Assembly: GCA_020847735.1 (NCBI GenBank)
Contig: JADLBL010000012.1
Span: 1-64,000, forward strand
Reading direction: 5' to 3'
Length of the DNA: 64,000 nucleotides
Source: Candidatus Eisenbacteria bacterium
Lineage (GTDB): Bacteria; Eisenbacteria; RBG-16-71-46
The notes below the pieces were generated by a model. That model had not been told where the DNA came from. It saw only the letters and a list, made by a program, of their open reading frames with translations, and did no database searches. The position numbers and the translations under genes are program-made. Positions 9,369 through 17,666 of this stretch are shown in pieces. The stretch's first letter is position 1. Every line of letters starts with the position of its first letter.

Positions 9369-9449
9369 ATGCGGTTTCTCAACGAAACGTGGTACAGGCA
9401 CTGGCACGGCTTCGCGTGGCGAAGCCGGGAGACCGCGCCGTCCCGTTGA
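9369..9449 (+). CDS. Aromatic-rich leader peptide of aroF (26 codons)
   Basis: An ATG with a G-rich tract six bases upstream opens a 26-codon frame ending in TGA at 9447-9449. Residues 3-17 contain three Trp, one Tyr, two Phe and two His; residues 8-17 read WYRHWHGFAW. Such clustering is far from the composition of a random GC-rich frame, where Trp, Tyr and Phe are rare. It sits between a promoter and the DAHP synthase gene, upstream of competing hairpins, as trpL, pheL and other leader peptides do. Ribosome stalling at Trp/Tyr/Phe codons would sense charged aromatic tRNAs. The third Trp codon (9417-9419) runs through the loop of the first hairpin. No experimental support is available. Confidence 0.7.
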   Translation: MRFLNETWYRHWHGFAWRSRETAPSR

Positions 9450-9510
9450 AGCGTCCACCAGCGCGTTGATCTCCCAGCCCATGCCGGCACGGCGTGGGCT
9501 TCTCGTTTCG
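9408..9510 (+). promoter_or_regulatory. Transcription attenuator upstream of aroF
   Basis: Three RNA structures can be drawn. The 1:2 pause hairpin is a perfect 8-bp stem, 9408-9415 with 9419-9426, overlapping the end of the leader peptide's aromatic cluster. The terminator is an 11-bp stem (one G-U), 9476-9486 with 9490-9500 and loop GCA, followed by a modest T-rich stretch (TCTCGTTTCG). A competing 2:3 pairing joins GGGAGA at 9427-9432 to TCTCCC at 9470-9475, extendable past one mismatch into the terminator's 5' arm. Stalling on aromatic codons would free region 2, form 2:3 and prevent termination. The U-tract is weak, which is the main doubt. Confidence 0.62.
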
Positions 9511-9527
9511 AGGGCCCGGTACTCCCG

Positions 9528-10541
9528 ATGCTCGTCCTGCTCAAACCCGGCACACCCGAGGCCGCCGCCTCCGACGTCATGACGCGTCTGCGCATGGCCG
9601 GGCTCGCCGTCCATCGCACCGATCACGACGGCCGCATCCGCGTGGCGGCCGTGGGCGACACGGGCGCCGTGGACTGGACGGAGGTCGCCACCTGGCCCGG
9701 AGTCGAGTCCACCCACAAGCTGCCGCGCCCCTTCAAACTGGCGAGCCGCGCATTTCGCCCCCACGACACCATCGTGCAGGTCGGCCGCTGCGGCATCGGC
9801 GGCCGGCAGCTGGCGATCATGGCGGGCCCGTGCTCGGTCGAAGGCGAGGCACAGGCGTTCGCGATCGCCGAGGCCGTGGCCCGCTCCGGGGCCACCGTGC
9901 TGCGCGGCGGCGCCTACAAGCCGCGAACCTCGCCCTATGCCTTCCAGGGTCTGGGCGAGGAGGGACTCAAGATCCTGCGCCGGGCCGCGGACGCGCACGG
10001 GCTCGCGGTCGTGAGCGAGGTGATGGACACGCAGCAGGTCGCGCTGCTCGCGCGCTACGCCGACATCCTGCAGATCGGAGCGCGCAACATGCAGAACTAC
10101 TCGCTGCTTCGCGAGGTCGGACATGCGAGCCGTCCGGTGATGATCAAGCGCGGCCTGTCGAGCACGATCGAGGAATGGCTGCTGTCCGCCGAGCACGTCA
10201 TGGCGCAGGGCAATCAGCAGGTGATCCTGTGCGAGCGCGGCATCCGCACGTTCGAGACCTACACGCGCAACACCCTCGACCTGAACGCGGTGCCGGTCGT
10301 GAAGGAGCTCTCGCACCTGCCGGTCCTCGTCGACCCCTCGCACGGCACCGGCATTCGCGACAAGGTCGCGCCCATGGCGCGCGCCGCGATCGCCGCCGGG
10401 GCGGACGGCCTCATCATCGAGGTCCACAACGACCCCGAGCACGCGCTCTCGGACGGGCCGCAGTCGCTTTGGCCGCGGCAGTTCGACGAGCTCGTCGGCC
10501 AGATCCGCACGATCGCCGAGGTCCTGGGACGTTCGGTGTGA
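9528..10541 (+). CDS. aroF: 3-deoxy-7-phosphoheptulonate (DAHP) synthase, type I with N-terminal regulatory domain
   Basis: The enzyme condenses phosphoenolpyruvate and erythrose-4-phosphate, the first step of the shikimate pathway. The 337-residue protein has an N-terminal ferredoxin-like domain (about residues 1-75), as in the Thermotoga enzyme where it mediates feedback inhibition, and a TIM-barrel catalytic domain. Visible catalytic blocks are [29 protein letters not shown], the metal-ligand segments CERGIRTFE and DPSHGTG, and [16 protein letters not shown]. The ATG is used because it gives the expected N-terminus. Expression seems controlled by the leader at 9342-9510. The next gene overlaps its stop by 4 nt (GTGA). 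Confidence 0.93.
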   Translation: MLVLLKPGTPEAAASDVMTRLRMAGLAVHRTDHDGRIRVAAVGDTGAVDWTEVATWPGVESTHKLPRPFKLASRAFRPHDTIVQVGRCGIGGRQLAIMAGPCSVEGEAQAFAIAEAVARSGATVLRGGAYKPRTSPYAFQGLGEEGLKILRRAADAHGLAVVSEVMDTQQVALLARYADILQIGARNMQNYSLLREVGHASRPVMIKRGLSSTIEEWLLSAEHVMAQGNQQVILCERGIRTFETYTRNTLDLNAVPVVKELSHLPVLVDPSHGTGIRDKVAPMARAAIAAGADGLIIEVHNDPEHALSDGPQSLWPRQFDELVGQIRTIAEVLGRSV

Positions 10542-11629
10542 CGAGCGCCGCCCGGCACCGGCACCGAGGCGCACCCGTCGCCCTGCTCGGGGCACTGTGC
10601 GGCCTGCTTCTCGCCGGCGGCTGCGGCGGCACCGGACACCCGAGCGCGCCGGGCGGCGGCCCGCTTCCGTTCCTCGGGCTGGTGCCGAATCCGACGGACG
10701 CCAACTTCGCGAACCCCGATTCGAACCTCGCCGCGATCCAGCTCCTGCAATCCACCGGCGTGGACTTCACGCAGAGCGGCGATCTGTGGAGTTCGCTCGA
10801 GCCCACGCCCGGCGCGATCGACGGCGCACGCGTGCGGTTCCAGGCGCGCGTGTTCGCGACCCTCGGGCTCGCGCAGTACTACAACCTGCGGATCGTGGAC
10901 ACCAACCAGCGCGGCGTGCCCGCCGACCTCGCCGCCACGGCCTGGGATGCGCCGGAGATGCTCGCCCGCGTGGATGCGATGGTGGACACGCTTCTCGCCG
11001 TCGCGGCGAACTGGCCGTTCGTCGCGCTGTCGCTGGGCAACGAGGTGGACGGCTACTTCGGCCAGCCCGCGCACCAGGCCGAGTTCCCCGCCTACCTCGC
11101 GCTCGTGCGACGCGAGATCGCGCGCGTCCATGCCGCCCGCCCGGGGCTGAAGGTCGCGTGCTGCACGACCTCGCCGCCCGCCAACCCGGCGGCGTGGGTG
11201 GGGGACTCCCTCAACGCTTCGACCGACGTGCGCGTCTACACCTACTACCCGTTCGTGCCGGCGAGCGACTTCCAGCACCGCCCGCCGACCGTGCTCGACG
11301 GCGACCTCGACGCCATCGTCGCGCGCGCCGCGACCCCCGTGCTGCTGCAGGAAGTCGGTTATTCCTCGTCGGCCGCGTGCGGCAGCAGTCCGGCCGCGCA
11401 GGCCGAGTTCGTCCGGCGCTTCCGCCGCTGGCACGCGCGCCAGTCCCGCGACCGGGTGCTGGGCGCCAACTACTTCCTGTTCACCGACTGGACCTCGGCG
11501 ACGCTCAACCGGCTGTTCGCCTACTACGGCGGCACGAGCCCGGGATTCGCCGGCTATCTCGGAGGGCTCGGGTTGCGCGACTCGCTCGGACGGGCCAAGC
11601 CTTCGTGGGAGGCGTGGCGCGCTCCCTGA
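10538..11629 (+). CDS. Glycosidase-like lipoprotein (clan GH-A-type fold, tentative)
   Basis: The GTG start overlaps the aroF stop. The 363-residue product has a lipoprotein-type signal ([16 protein letters not shown]). The mature part looks like a TIM-barrel glycosidase of the GH-A clan: a [10 protein letters not shown] segment places Asn-Glu at the usual acid/base position, and [11 protein letters not shown] places a second Glu near the C-terminus as candidate nucleophile. Other barrel-strand segments are [13 protein letters not shown] and VRVYTYYPF. The substrate is unknown and the family assignment is by motif only. Being coupled to aroF says little about function; it may simply be read through from that promoter. 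Confidence 0.65.
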   Translation: MTSAARHRHRGAPVALLGALCGLLLAGGCGGTGHPSAPGGGPLPFLGLVPNPTDANFANPDSNLAAIQLLQSTGVDFTQSGDLWSSLEPTPGAIDGARVRFQARVFATLGLAQYYNLRIVDTNQRGVPADLAATAWDAPEMLARVDAMVDTLLAVAANWPFVALSLGNEVDGYFGQPAHQAEFPAYLALVRREIARVHAARPGLKVACCTTSPPANPAAWVGDSLNASTDVRVYTYYPFVPASDFQHRPPTVLDGDLDAIVARAATPVLLQEVGYSSSAACGSSPAAQAEFVRRFRRWHARQSRDRVLGANYFLFTDWTSATLNRLFAYYGGTSPGFAGYLGGLGLRDSLGRAKPSWEAWRAP

Positions 11630-11636
11630 GCCGCGG

Positions 11637-13175
11637 TCAGCGTGCCGTGGCCGAACCCGAGTCGGACGGCGCGCGCGGCGCGAACAGGTACTCCGGTCTG
11701 GTCCGCATGCCGGTGACGGGCCAGAAGACCTGCGGGTCCGGAAACACTCCGGAGACCGGCTGGTAACCGGCGCGGACGCACTCCTCCATCAGCCAGTCGC
11801 GGTTGTCGAGCAGGATCGGGTTCCAGGCGTGCGCCGCGAGCGTGTCGCGCAGCGTGGCCAGCAGCGCCCGCTCGCGCGGGCCGTGACCGTCACGAATGAC
11901 GTCCATGAGCGGCATGACGTGCGCGTGCGTCGGCCTGCCGGCGCGGGCGAGCAGGTAGGTGTGGGAGGAGAACCAGACCCGTCCCGGCAGACGAGCGAGA
12001 CCCGAGGTCAGCGTGTCTCCGGCTTTCCGGTCGGCGAAGGTCGGCACCTGGGCGGCCGGATTCCACCCGAGCACGGCAAGCTGCACCGCCATGAGTCCGG
12101 CGGCCACGGCGGCCCTCCAGGAACGCCGCGCGGTGAGCGCGCCGAAGGCGAGAGCGCCGAGCAGCGCGAGTGCGGCGTGCGCGGTGAGCAGCACGTTGTC
12201 GTAGCCGCCCGGGTAAAGGCGCAGCGCCCACGCGAGCCCGAGAAACCCGAACGCCAGCGCGACGGGGAAGACCCGCCGCGAGCCCGGACCCGGTTCCCGC
12301 GGGGCCCGGGCCGCCAGCGCGAGAAGCGCGAGCAGCGGCGCGAAGTGGCGCAGCACGTCCTGCACCGGGAACTGCCAGATCAGCGACAGGCTGCGCGGAT
12401 GAAAGGCGGCGACGGTGAACGCGTAGTAGCGGAACCAGCCGCCGCTCGCCGCATCGAGCGCCAGCAGGCCGGCGCCCGAGAGGGCCGCGAAGACCGCCGC
12501 GAGCACCAGCCCCCGCGGCCGATCGGAGAACACCAGCCACAGCACGAGCGGGCCCACGGCCACGAACGCCGACTGCTTGGCGAGCAGCGCGAGCGCGAAC
12601 AGCGCGCCCGCGGCGACCGGCATGCGCCAGCGCGAGGGGTCCGTGCGGGCCACCAGCGCCCCCAGAAGCAGCAGCGCCAGATGCAGCGAATCGGCGCGCG
12701 CCACGTCGAGCCAGGCTCCGCCCAGCCGGTAGGCCGCGGCGAACAGCCCGACCGCGAGCCATGCCGGCGCGGCCCGGCCCGTTTCGTGGCGCACCAGCTT
12801 CCACATCGCCCAGCCGGCGGCCAGCGCCGCCAGCATCGAGACGAGGCGCATGGCCAGGAACGACTCGCCGAACGCCAGGCTGGCGAGCGCGCAGAGCCAG
12901 AAGTAGAGCGGCGCGTAGTTGAGCGGCACCCACACCAGCGACGGCGCCACGTAGAGCGGCAGTCCGGCGCGCAGCCGCTGCACGTGTTCGAGCGCGATGC
13001 CCTCGAGCCATTCGAGTTCGTAGGGATACGCCCCGCGCCGCACCCACACCCACAGGACCATCGCGACGTACACGAGCGACAGCGCGGCGACGACGGCGGC
13101 GAGCCGGGAGGCGCGCGGCTCGGAGCCGCCCGCGCGCTTCGTGGCCCTGGTCGTGACGTGCCTGCGGCGGCTCAT
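11637..13175 (-). CDS. Polytopic membrane protein, GT39/ArnT-like glycosyltransferase
   Basis: The 512-residue protein starts at an ATG with GGAG five bases before it. About ten membrane segments are followed by a roughly 140-residue soluble C-terminal region. The first periplasmic loop has acidic [19 protein letters not shown] and LPLY, the arrangement of GT39/PMT-type lipid-linked sugar transferases, whose acidic loop-1 residue is catalytic. Such enzymes move sugars from polyprenyl-phosphate carriers to lipids or proteins at the outer face of the inner membrane. Convergent with the glycosidase-like gene: only 7 nt separate the two stops. Donor and acceptor are unknown. Confidence 0.65.
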   Translation of the reverse strand: MSRRRHVTTRATKRAGGSEPRASRLAAVVAALSLVYVAMVLWVWVRRGAYPYELEWLEGIALEHVQRLRAGLPLYVAPSLVWVPLNYAPLYFWLCALASLAFGESFLAMRLVSMLAALAAGWAMWKLVRHETGRAAPAWLAVGLFAAAYRLGGAWLDVARADSLHLALLLLGALVARTDPSRWRMPVAAGALFALALLAKQSAFVAVGPLVLWLVFSDRPRGLVLAAVFAALSGAGLLALDAASGGWFRYYAFTVAAFHPRSLSLIWQFPVQDVLRHFAPLLALLALAARAPREPGPGSRRVFPVALAFGFLGLAWALRLYPGGYDNVLLTAHAALALLGALAFGALTARRSWRAAVAAGLMAVQLAVLGWNPAAQVPTFADRKAGDTLTSGLARLPGRVWFSSHTYLLARAGRPTHAHVMPLMDVIRDGHGPRERALLATLRDTLAAHAWNPILLDNRDWLMEECVRAGYQPVSGVFPDPQVFWPVTGMRTRPEYLFAPRAPSDSGSATAR

Positions 13176-13263
13176 GAACGCTCCGGGAAGTTGCCCGGAG
13201 GGTCCGGGCCCGAGCCCGCACGATGCCGAGCCGCAACGGCCGGCGTCAACCGCGAGCGCATGC

Positions 13264-13293
13264 TTGACGCCCCGCACGCCCTTGTCGTTTACT
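13264..13293 (+). promoter_or_regulatory. Promoter of tRNA-Val
   Basis: TTGACG at 13264-13269, an 18-nt spacer and TTTACT at 13288-13293. The mature tRNA begins 12 nt after the -10. Confidence 0.65.
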
Positions 13294-13305
13294 CCGCGGC
13301 CCCGA

Positions 13306-13381
13306 GGGCGATTAGCTCAGCTGGTAGAGCACTTGCTCGACAAGCAAGGGGTCACTGGTTCAAGTCCAGTATCGCCCACCA
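13306..13381 (+). tRNA. tRNA-Val (anticodon GAC), CCA encoded
   Basis: All four arms fold: acceptor GGGCGAT with ATCGCCC, D-arm GCTC/GAGC, anticodon stem CTTGC/GCAAG, a five-base variable loop and T-stem ACTGG/CCAGT around TTCAAGT. Discriminator A and CCA (13379-13381) are encoded. The anticodon at 13339-13341 is GAC, reading GUC/GUU. The seven-base anticodon loop TCGACAA puts C, not the nearly universal U, at position 33, and its first and last bases could pair to make a tighter loop. It has its own promoter and is followed by a terminator-like hairpin before thrS. Confidence 0.92.
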
Positions 13382-13390
13382 TCTTGATCA

Positions 13391-13432
13391 GGGGCGCGCA
13401 CGCCTGGCCGAGCCGGCGCGCCGCCCCGTTTT
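13391..13432 (+). terminator. Hairpin with T-run between tRNA-Val and thrS
   Basis: GGGGCG at 13391-13396 pairs with CGCCCC at 13422-13427, extendable past a bulged C, followed by GTTTT. It may end the tRNA transcript or limit read-through into thrS. Confidence 0.5.
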
Positions 13433-13473
13433 CGCATCCGGCGCCCGGGTGGCGCCGCGGGAAAGGGTCGGTC

Positions 13474-15249
13474 ATGTCCTCGAGCGCCGCCGCATCGGGC
13501 CCGGACCTCTCGCAGTACCCCGGCGGGGAGGCGCTCTATCGGCTGCGCCACTCGGCCGCGCACGTGCTCGCGACCGCCGTCACCGAACTGTTTCCCGAGG
13601 TGAAGGTCGCCGGCGGGCCGCCGGTGGAGAACGGCTTCTACTACGATTTCGCCCGGCCGACCCCGTTCACCCCCGAGGACCTCGAGCGGATCGAGGCGCG
13701 CATGCGCGAGATCGTCGCGCTCGACCAGCCCTTCGAGTACGCCGAGATCAGCCGCGAGGACGCGCGCCGGCTGTGGGAGGGAAGAGCCGAGAAGTACAAG
13801 CTCCACTTCCTCTCGCAGATTCCCGCGGACGCGAAGATCACCACCTATCGAAACGGCGATTTTCTCGACCTGTGCCGCGGCCCGCACGTCGCGAGCACCG
13901 GAACGCTGAAGGCGTTCAAGCTGACGCACGTCGCCGGCGCCTACTGGCTCGGCTCCGAGAAGAACGAGATGCTGCAGCGCATCTACGGAACCGCGTTCGC
14001 GACCCAGGCGGAGCTCGACGAGCACCTCAAGCGGATCGAGGAGTCGCTCAAGCGCGACCATCGCCGGCTCGGACGCGAGCTCGACCTGTTCTCGATCCAC
14101 GAGGAGGTCGGAGCGGGGCTGGTCCACTGGCATCCGCGGCTCGGCATGGTGCGACACGTGCTCGAGGGGTTCTGGAAGGAGGAGCACCTCAAGGCCGGCT
14201 ACCAGCTCGTCTACACGCCGCACCTCGCGAGCGAGAAGCTGTTCACGATCTCCGGGCACCTCGAGAACTACGCCGACATCATGTATTCGCCCATGCTCAT
14301 CGACGAGCAGGCGTACCGCGCCAAGCCGATGAACTGCCCGATGCACATCATGATCTACAAGAGCCGCAAGCACTCGTACCGCGAGCTGCCGGTGCGCTTC
14401 GCCGAGCTGGGCACCGTGTACCGCTACGAGCGCAGCGGCGTGCTGCACGGCATGGAGCGCGTGCGCGGCTTCACCCAGGACGACTCGCACATCTTCTGCA
14501 CGCCCGACCAGCTGCAGTCCGAGATCGTCGGCGTGCTGAAGCTCATGGACCTGCTGCTCACCACCTGCGGCTACGAATACCGCTGCTACCTCGCCACGCG
14601 GCCGGCCGACAAGTACCTGGGCAGCGACGCCGAGTGGACCTTCGCCACCGAGGCGCTGCGGCAGGCGCTCGAGAGCCGCGGCCTGCCCTACGAGGTGGAC
14701 GAGGGCGGCGGCGCCTTCTACGCGCCCAAGATCGACGTCAAGCTGCGCGACGCGCTCGGTCGCGAATGGCAGTGCCCGACGATCCAGGTGGACCTGAACC
14801 TGCCGAAGCGCTTCGGCGTCGTGTACACCGCGCCCGACGGCCAGGAGCACGAAGTCATCATGCTGCACCGCGCGCTCTACGGCTCGCTCGAACGCTTCGT
14901 CGGCATCTTCATCGAGCACACCGGCGCCGAGTTCCCGGTCTGGGTGGCGCCGCTTCAGGCGATGGTGATCCCCGTGCACCCGAAGGCGCACGAGTACGCG
15001 CAGCAGACCGCGGCGCTGTTCGCCGCCGCCGGGGTGCGCGTCGAGGTGGACACCCGCGACGAGAAGCTCGGGGCCAAGATCCGCGACGCCGAGCTGCAGA
15101 AGGTGCCGTACATGGTCGTGGTCGGCCCGCGTGACGCCGAAGCCGGCACGTGCGCGCCGCGACGCAAGGGGCAGGGCGACCTCGGCACGATGCCACGCGA
15201 ACAATTCGTTTCGCGCATCACGCAGGAGATTCGGGACCGCGTCCACTGA
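13474..15249 (+). CDS. thrS: Threonine-tRNA ligase lacking the TGS domain
   Basis: The enzyme charges tRNA-Thr. At 591 residues it is about 50 shorter than usual because it starts directly at the editing domain (LYRLRHSAAHVLATAV), without the N-terminal TGS domain. Editing residues HSAAH and DLCRGPH are present. The class II core shows zinc ligands in MNCPMHI and in EHEVIMLHRALYG, motif 2 in YERSGVLHGMERVRGFTQDD, and the anticodon-binding domain at the C-terminus. The ATG at 13474 has AAAGGG about 6 nt upstream; the preceding frame codes for tRNA and hairpin, so no longer protein is possible. Unlike many genomes it is separated from infC by a reverse-strand gene. Confidence 0.95.
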   Translation: MSSSAAASGPDLSQYPGGEALYRLRHSAAHVLATAVTELFPEVKVAGGPPVENGFYYDFARPTPFTPEDLERIEARMREIVALDQPFEYAEISREDARRLWEGRAEKYKLHFLSQIPADAKITTYRNGDFLDLCRGPHVASTGTLKAFKLTHVAGAYWLGSEKNEMLQRIYGTAFATQAELDEHLKRIEESLKRDHRRLGRELDLFSIHEEVGAGLVHWHPRLGMVRHVLEGFWKEEHLKAGYQLVYTPHLASEKLFTISGHLENYADIMYSPMLIDEQAYRAKPMNCPMHIMIYKSRKHSYRELPVRFAELGTVYRYERSGVLHGMERVRGFTQDDSHIFCTPDQLQSEIVGVLKLMDLLLTTCGYEYRCYLATRPADKYLGSDAEWTFATEALRQALESRGLPYEVDEGGGAFYAPKIDVKLRDALGREWQCPTIQVDLNLPKRFGVVYTAPDGQEHEVIMLHRALYGSLERFVGIFIEHTGAEFPVWVAPLQAMVIPVHPKAHEYAQQTAALFAAAGVRVEVDTRDEKLGAKIRDAELQKVPYMVVVGPRDAEAGTCAPRRKGQGDLGTMPREQFVSRITQEIRDRVH

Positions 15250-15260
15250 GCGCGCGGCCG

Positions 15261-15291
15261 GCCGGCGGGCCGTGTCCCGACGGCCACCGGC
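15261..15291. terminator. Bidirectional hairpin between thrS and the beta-barrel gene
   Basis: GCCGG plus GGCCGT (15261-15273) pair with ACGGCC plus CCGGC (15280-15291) around a six-base loop. It lies between two convergent genes and has no T-run on either side. Confidence 0.5.
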
Positions 15292-15307
15292 GGCGCGGGG
15301 TGGACGG

Positions 15308-15997
15308 CTACTCGAAGCGGTAGCCGATCGACAGCGGCACGAAGTCGAGCGCGAGGCCTTCGCGCTCCATTCGCGTCCAGCCCGCGGAGACGAACAGCCG
15401 CTCCCGCCGGCGCACGGTGAAGTCGTAGCGCAGGCCGGCGGTCCACGCCGCGCCCCAGCCCGACTGGCCGGGCACGTCCACGGGTTCCCCGGTCACGCCG
15501 TCGTAGAACCGCAGGCTCCCGTAACCGGAAGCGAAGTAGCCGTACCCGCCGCCGCCCTCGAGCCACAGGTCGCGCCACGCGCGCAGGCCGGCGGAGGCGA
15601 GTCCTTCGATCGCGTGTCCACCCGAGATCGCGTCGTAGTTCGCTCCCGGCGCGACGACGACCTGGCCGTTCGAGGTGCTGTAGCTGCCGAGATAGCCGTT
15701 GGCGCCGTTGGGCAGGTCGAGGTAGGCGAGACGGACCGCGAAGCGCAGCCGCGGCGCCGCCTTCGCGACGAGCCCGCCCCCGAAGGCGACGCCCGCGTTG
15801 TAGCGGTCGCTCACCTCGCGCGGCGACTGCATCCACGAGACGCCCGCTTCGAGCGTCGCGTACAACCACGGCGGCAGGAATCGTGTGCTGTCCCGTTTCG
15901 CACCGACCGCCTCACCGAGGTCCACTCCCGAGGCGCGGACTTCTCCGCCGGGCGCGAACCCCAGCAGCAGGACGATGAGCAGTGCGTTTCGAGTCAT
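15308..15997 (-). CDS. Outer-membrane beta-barrel protein
   Basis: The 229-residue protein has a signal peptide (NALLIVLLLGFAPGGEVRASG) and then alternating amphipathic strands rich in Gly, Tyr and Trp, such as LYATLEAGVSWMQS, LRFAVRLAYLDLP, LWLEGGGGYGYFASGYGSL, AWTAGLRYDFTV and RLFVSAGWTRME. It ends in an aromatic strand (PLSIGYRFE), as small outer-membrane barrels of the OmpW/OmpA-like superfamily do. The ATG at 15997 has GGAGGAG five bases upstream. Function unknown; it interrupts the common thrS-infC gene order. Confidence 0.72.
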   Translation of the reverse strand: MTRNALLIVLLLGFAPGGEVRASGVDLGEAVGAKRDSTRFLPPWLYATLEAGVSWMQSPREVSDRYNAGVAFGGGLVAKAAPRLRFAVRLAYLDLPNGANGYLGSYSTSNGQVVVAPGANYDAISGGHAIEGLASAGLRAWRDLWLEGGGGYGYFASGYGSLRFYDGVTGEPVDVPGQSGWGAAWTAGLRYDFTVRRRERLFVSAGWTRMEREGLALDFVPLSIGYRFE

Positions 15998-16144
15998 TCC
16001 AGCTCCTCCCGTGCGCGGCCGCCGGCTGCCAGCATAGCGCCCTCCCGACCGCGCGCGGCGGCAAAGTCGCCGAATCCGGTGCGTTCGCCGCGCGGCCGGC
16101 GCCGGCCGCGTTCGCAGGGCCGCGGATCGTCGCTTGAGGCACGG

Positions 16145-16174
16145 TTGCGGTCCGGGCGGGCCTTCCTTTACTAT
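16145..16174 (+). promoter_or_regulatory. Promoter of the infC-rpmI-rplT-pheST operon
   Basis: TTGCGG at 16145-16150, an 18-nt spacer and TACTAT at 16169-16174. The predicted start near 16181 gives a leader of about 210 nt before infC, containing a strong intrinsic terminator. The 15998-16392 gap holds only this promoter, the leader and the divergent 5' end of the beta-barrel gene. Confidence 0.62.
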
Positions 16175-16297
16175 GCCGCGCGTTCGAAAGCAGAAGCCCC
16201 GCGCTTCTCACCCCAGCGGACCTTCGAGGTCTCGCGACGGGTCGGGCCGCAACCACATCATCGCGGCCGCGGAAGGTTCCGGCACGTCCATCCGACA

Positions 16298-16339
16298 CGC
16301 CGGGCGGGGAGGCTGCATCCCGCCCGGCGTTCTTTTTTT
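16298..16339 (+). terminator. Leader terminator (probable attenuator) upstream of infC
   Basis: A perfect 11-bp GC stem (16298-16308 with 16319-16329, loop of ten) is followed by TTCTTTTTTT. This is the strongest intrinsic terminator in the window, yet it lies downstream of the operon promoter and upstream of the first gene. In Bacillus and others the infC-rpmI-rplT operon is controlled by L20-dependent premature termination in the leader, so the same logic is likely. No alternative antiterminator was worked out. Confidence 0.75.
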
Positions 16340-16392
16340 CGGTCGCGGAACGCATGCGGGCCACGGTTCCACAGGCGACGGAGGACAGCGCC

Positions 16393-16995
16393 ATTACCAT
16401 TCCCGGCAAGCAGCAGGAAGCTCGCGTCAACGAGCGCATCCGCGTTCCCCAGGTCCGCGTGATCGGCGACGACGGCTCGCAGATCGGCATCCTCACGACC
16501 CGCGAGGCCCTGGCGATGGCCCAGTCGAAGGGACTGGACCTGGTCGAGGTGGCGGCCGCCTCGCGTCCGCCCGTGTGCCGCATCATGGACTACGGAAAGT
16601 TCAAGTACGAACAGAACCTCCGGGCACGCAAGGCTCGCAAGAACCAGCACCAGATGCAGCTGAAGGAAGTCAAGATGCGTCCCAAGATCGAGGACCACGA
16701 CTACAACTTCAAGCTGCGTCACGCGCGAGAGTTCCTGGCGGAGCGGGACAAGGTGAAGTTCACGATCACTTTCCGCGGCCGCGAAATGGCCCGCATGGAG
16801 CTGGGCTACAAGATCATCGAGCAGATCCTGGTGGACCTCGCCGAGATCGCGGTCGTCGAGACGCCCGCGCGGGCGGAGGGCCGCACGCTGACCATGGTCG
16901 TGTCGCCGAAGCCGATCACGGGTGGCAAGCCGGCCGGCAAGGCCGCGTCGTCGGACGCGGGCAAGCCGGCGCCCGACGCCAGCGCGGCGTCCTGA
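16393..16995 (+). CDS. infC: Translation initiation factor IF-3, probable AUU start
   Basis: IF-3 binds the 30S subunit, prevents premature 50S joining and proofreads initiator tRNA and start codon. The N-domain begins EARVNERIRVPQVRVIG, the linker is rich in Lys/Arg, and the C-domain carries KEVKMRPKIEDHDY and VKFTITFRGREMARMELG. The tail after about residue 175 is low-complexity (Gly/Ala/Lys/Ser). The start is taken at ATT (16393) because GGAGG lies exactly 8 nt upstream and it gives the family-typical N-terminus; E. coli infC uses AUU for autoregulation by IF-3. An in-frame ATG at 16354 has only a poor ribosome site beside the terminator. First gene of the rpmI-rplT-pheST operon. Confidence 0.93.
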   Translation: MTIPGKQQEARVNERIRVPQVRVIGDDGSQIGILTTREALAMAQSKGLDLVEVAAASRPPVCRIMDYGKFKYEQNLRARKARKNQHQMQLKEVKMRPKIEDHDYNFKLRHAREFLAERDKVKFTITFRGREMARMELGYKIIEQILVDLAEIAVVETPARAEGRTLTMVVSPKPITGGKPAGKAASSDAGKPAPDASAAS

Positions 16996-17018
16996 ATCGA
17001 GAGGAAACGAGGAGACCC

Positions 17019-17216
17019 ATGCCCAAGCAGAAGTCGAACCGAGCCGCGCGCAAGCGCTTCAAGATCACCGGCACCGGCAAGGCCAAGCGCGCCCAGTCGC
17101 ATCTGCGCCACGGCATGATCGCCGACAGTCGCAACCGCAAGCGCAAGCGTGGCGGAATGGTGGTCGTGGCCCAGCCCGACCAGGCCCGCGTGCTCCGCAT
17201 GCTCGGCCAGCGCTGA
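17019..17216 (+). CDS. rpmI: 50S ribosomal protein L35
   Basis: This 65-residue, strongly basic protein has the L35 pattern: MPKQKSNRAARKRFKITGTG, then KRAQSHLRHGMI and a KRKRGG stretch. The length is exactly that of the family. ACGAGGAGA precedes the ATG by a few bases. It lies 23 nt after infC and 81 nt before rplT, in the universal infC-rpmI-rplT order. Confidence 0.97.
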   Translation: MPKQKSNRAARKRFKITGTGKAKRAQSHLRHGMIADSRNRKRKRGGMVVVAQPDQARVLRMLGQR

Positions 17217-17297
17217 CGACCCCGACCGACCCGACACGCCCGACCCTCGCCCCGGCGTTCCTGCTGGCGCCGCGAGCAGGGCAGGAGGAATAAGAAC

Positions 17298-17654
17298 ATG
17301 CCTCGTTCCAAGACCGTCGTTCCCGGCCGCGCGCGCCGGAAGAAGGTTCTCAAGGCCGCGAAGGGCAACTTCGGCGGCCGCCGCAAGCTGTACAAGTCGG
17401 CGCTCCAGACCGTGCAGCGCGCGGGCCAGTTCGCCTGGGAACACCGCCGGCTGAAGAAGCGCGATTTCCGCCGCCTGTGGATCACGCGCATCAACGCGGC
17501 CGCGCGCCTGAACGGACTTTCGTACAGCACGCTCATCGCCGGCCTCAAGAAGGCGAATGTCGAAGTGAACCGCAAGCTGCTCGCCGACCTCGCGGTTCGC
17601 GACGCGGGTGCGTTCGCGAAGCTCGCGGAGGTGGCGAAGGGCGCGACCGCGTAG
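17298..17654 (+). CDS. rplT: 50S ribosomal protein L20
   Basis: The 118-residue basic protein matches L20 in full: long N-terminal helix [20 protein letters not shown], then [20 protein letters not shown] and [14 protein letters not shown]20 is needed early in 50S assembly and in many bacteria represses its own operon by binding leader or intergenic RNA that mimics its 23S site. The leader terminator at 16298 is the natural place for that control here. GGAGGAATAAGAAC provides the ribosome site. Confidence 0.98.
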   Translation: MPRSKTVVPGRARRKKVLKAAKGNFGGRRKLYKSALQTVQRAGQFAWEHRRLKKRDFRRLWITRINAAARLNGLSYSTLIAGLKKANVEVNRKLLADLAVRDAGAFAKLAEVAKGATA

Positions 17655-17666
17655 CGGTCGGACCGC

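Noticed and set aside
9389-9405. Sigma-54 promoter in the aroF leader
   Set aside because: TGGTAC-N5 is followed by CTGG; the invariant -12 GC is missing, and a better sigma-70-type promoter lies upstream.
13382-13473. T-box or threonine leader before thrS
   Set aside because: Only about 90 nt, with one terminator-like hairpin, no specifier stem or T-box sequence.
16354-16392. ATG 16354 as infC start
   Set aside because: Weak ribosome site right after the terminator stem, and it adds 13 residues not typical of IF-3; ATT 16393 has ideal GGAGG spacing.
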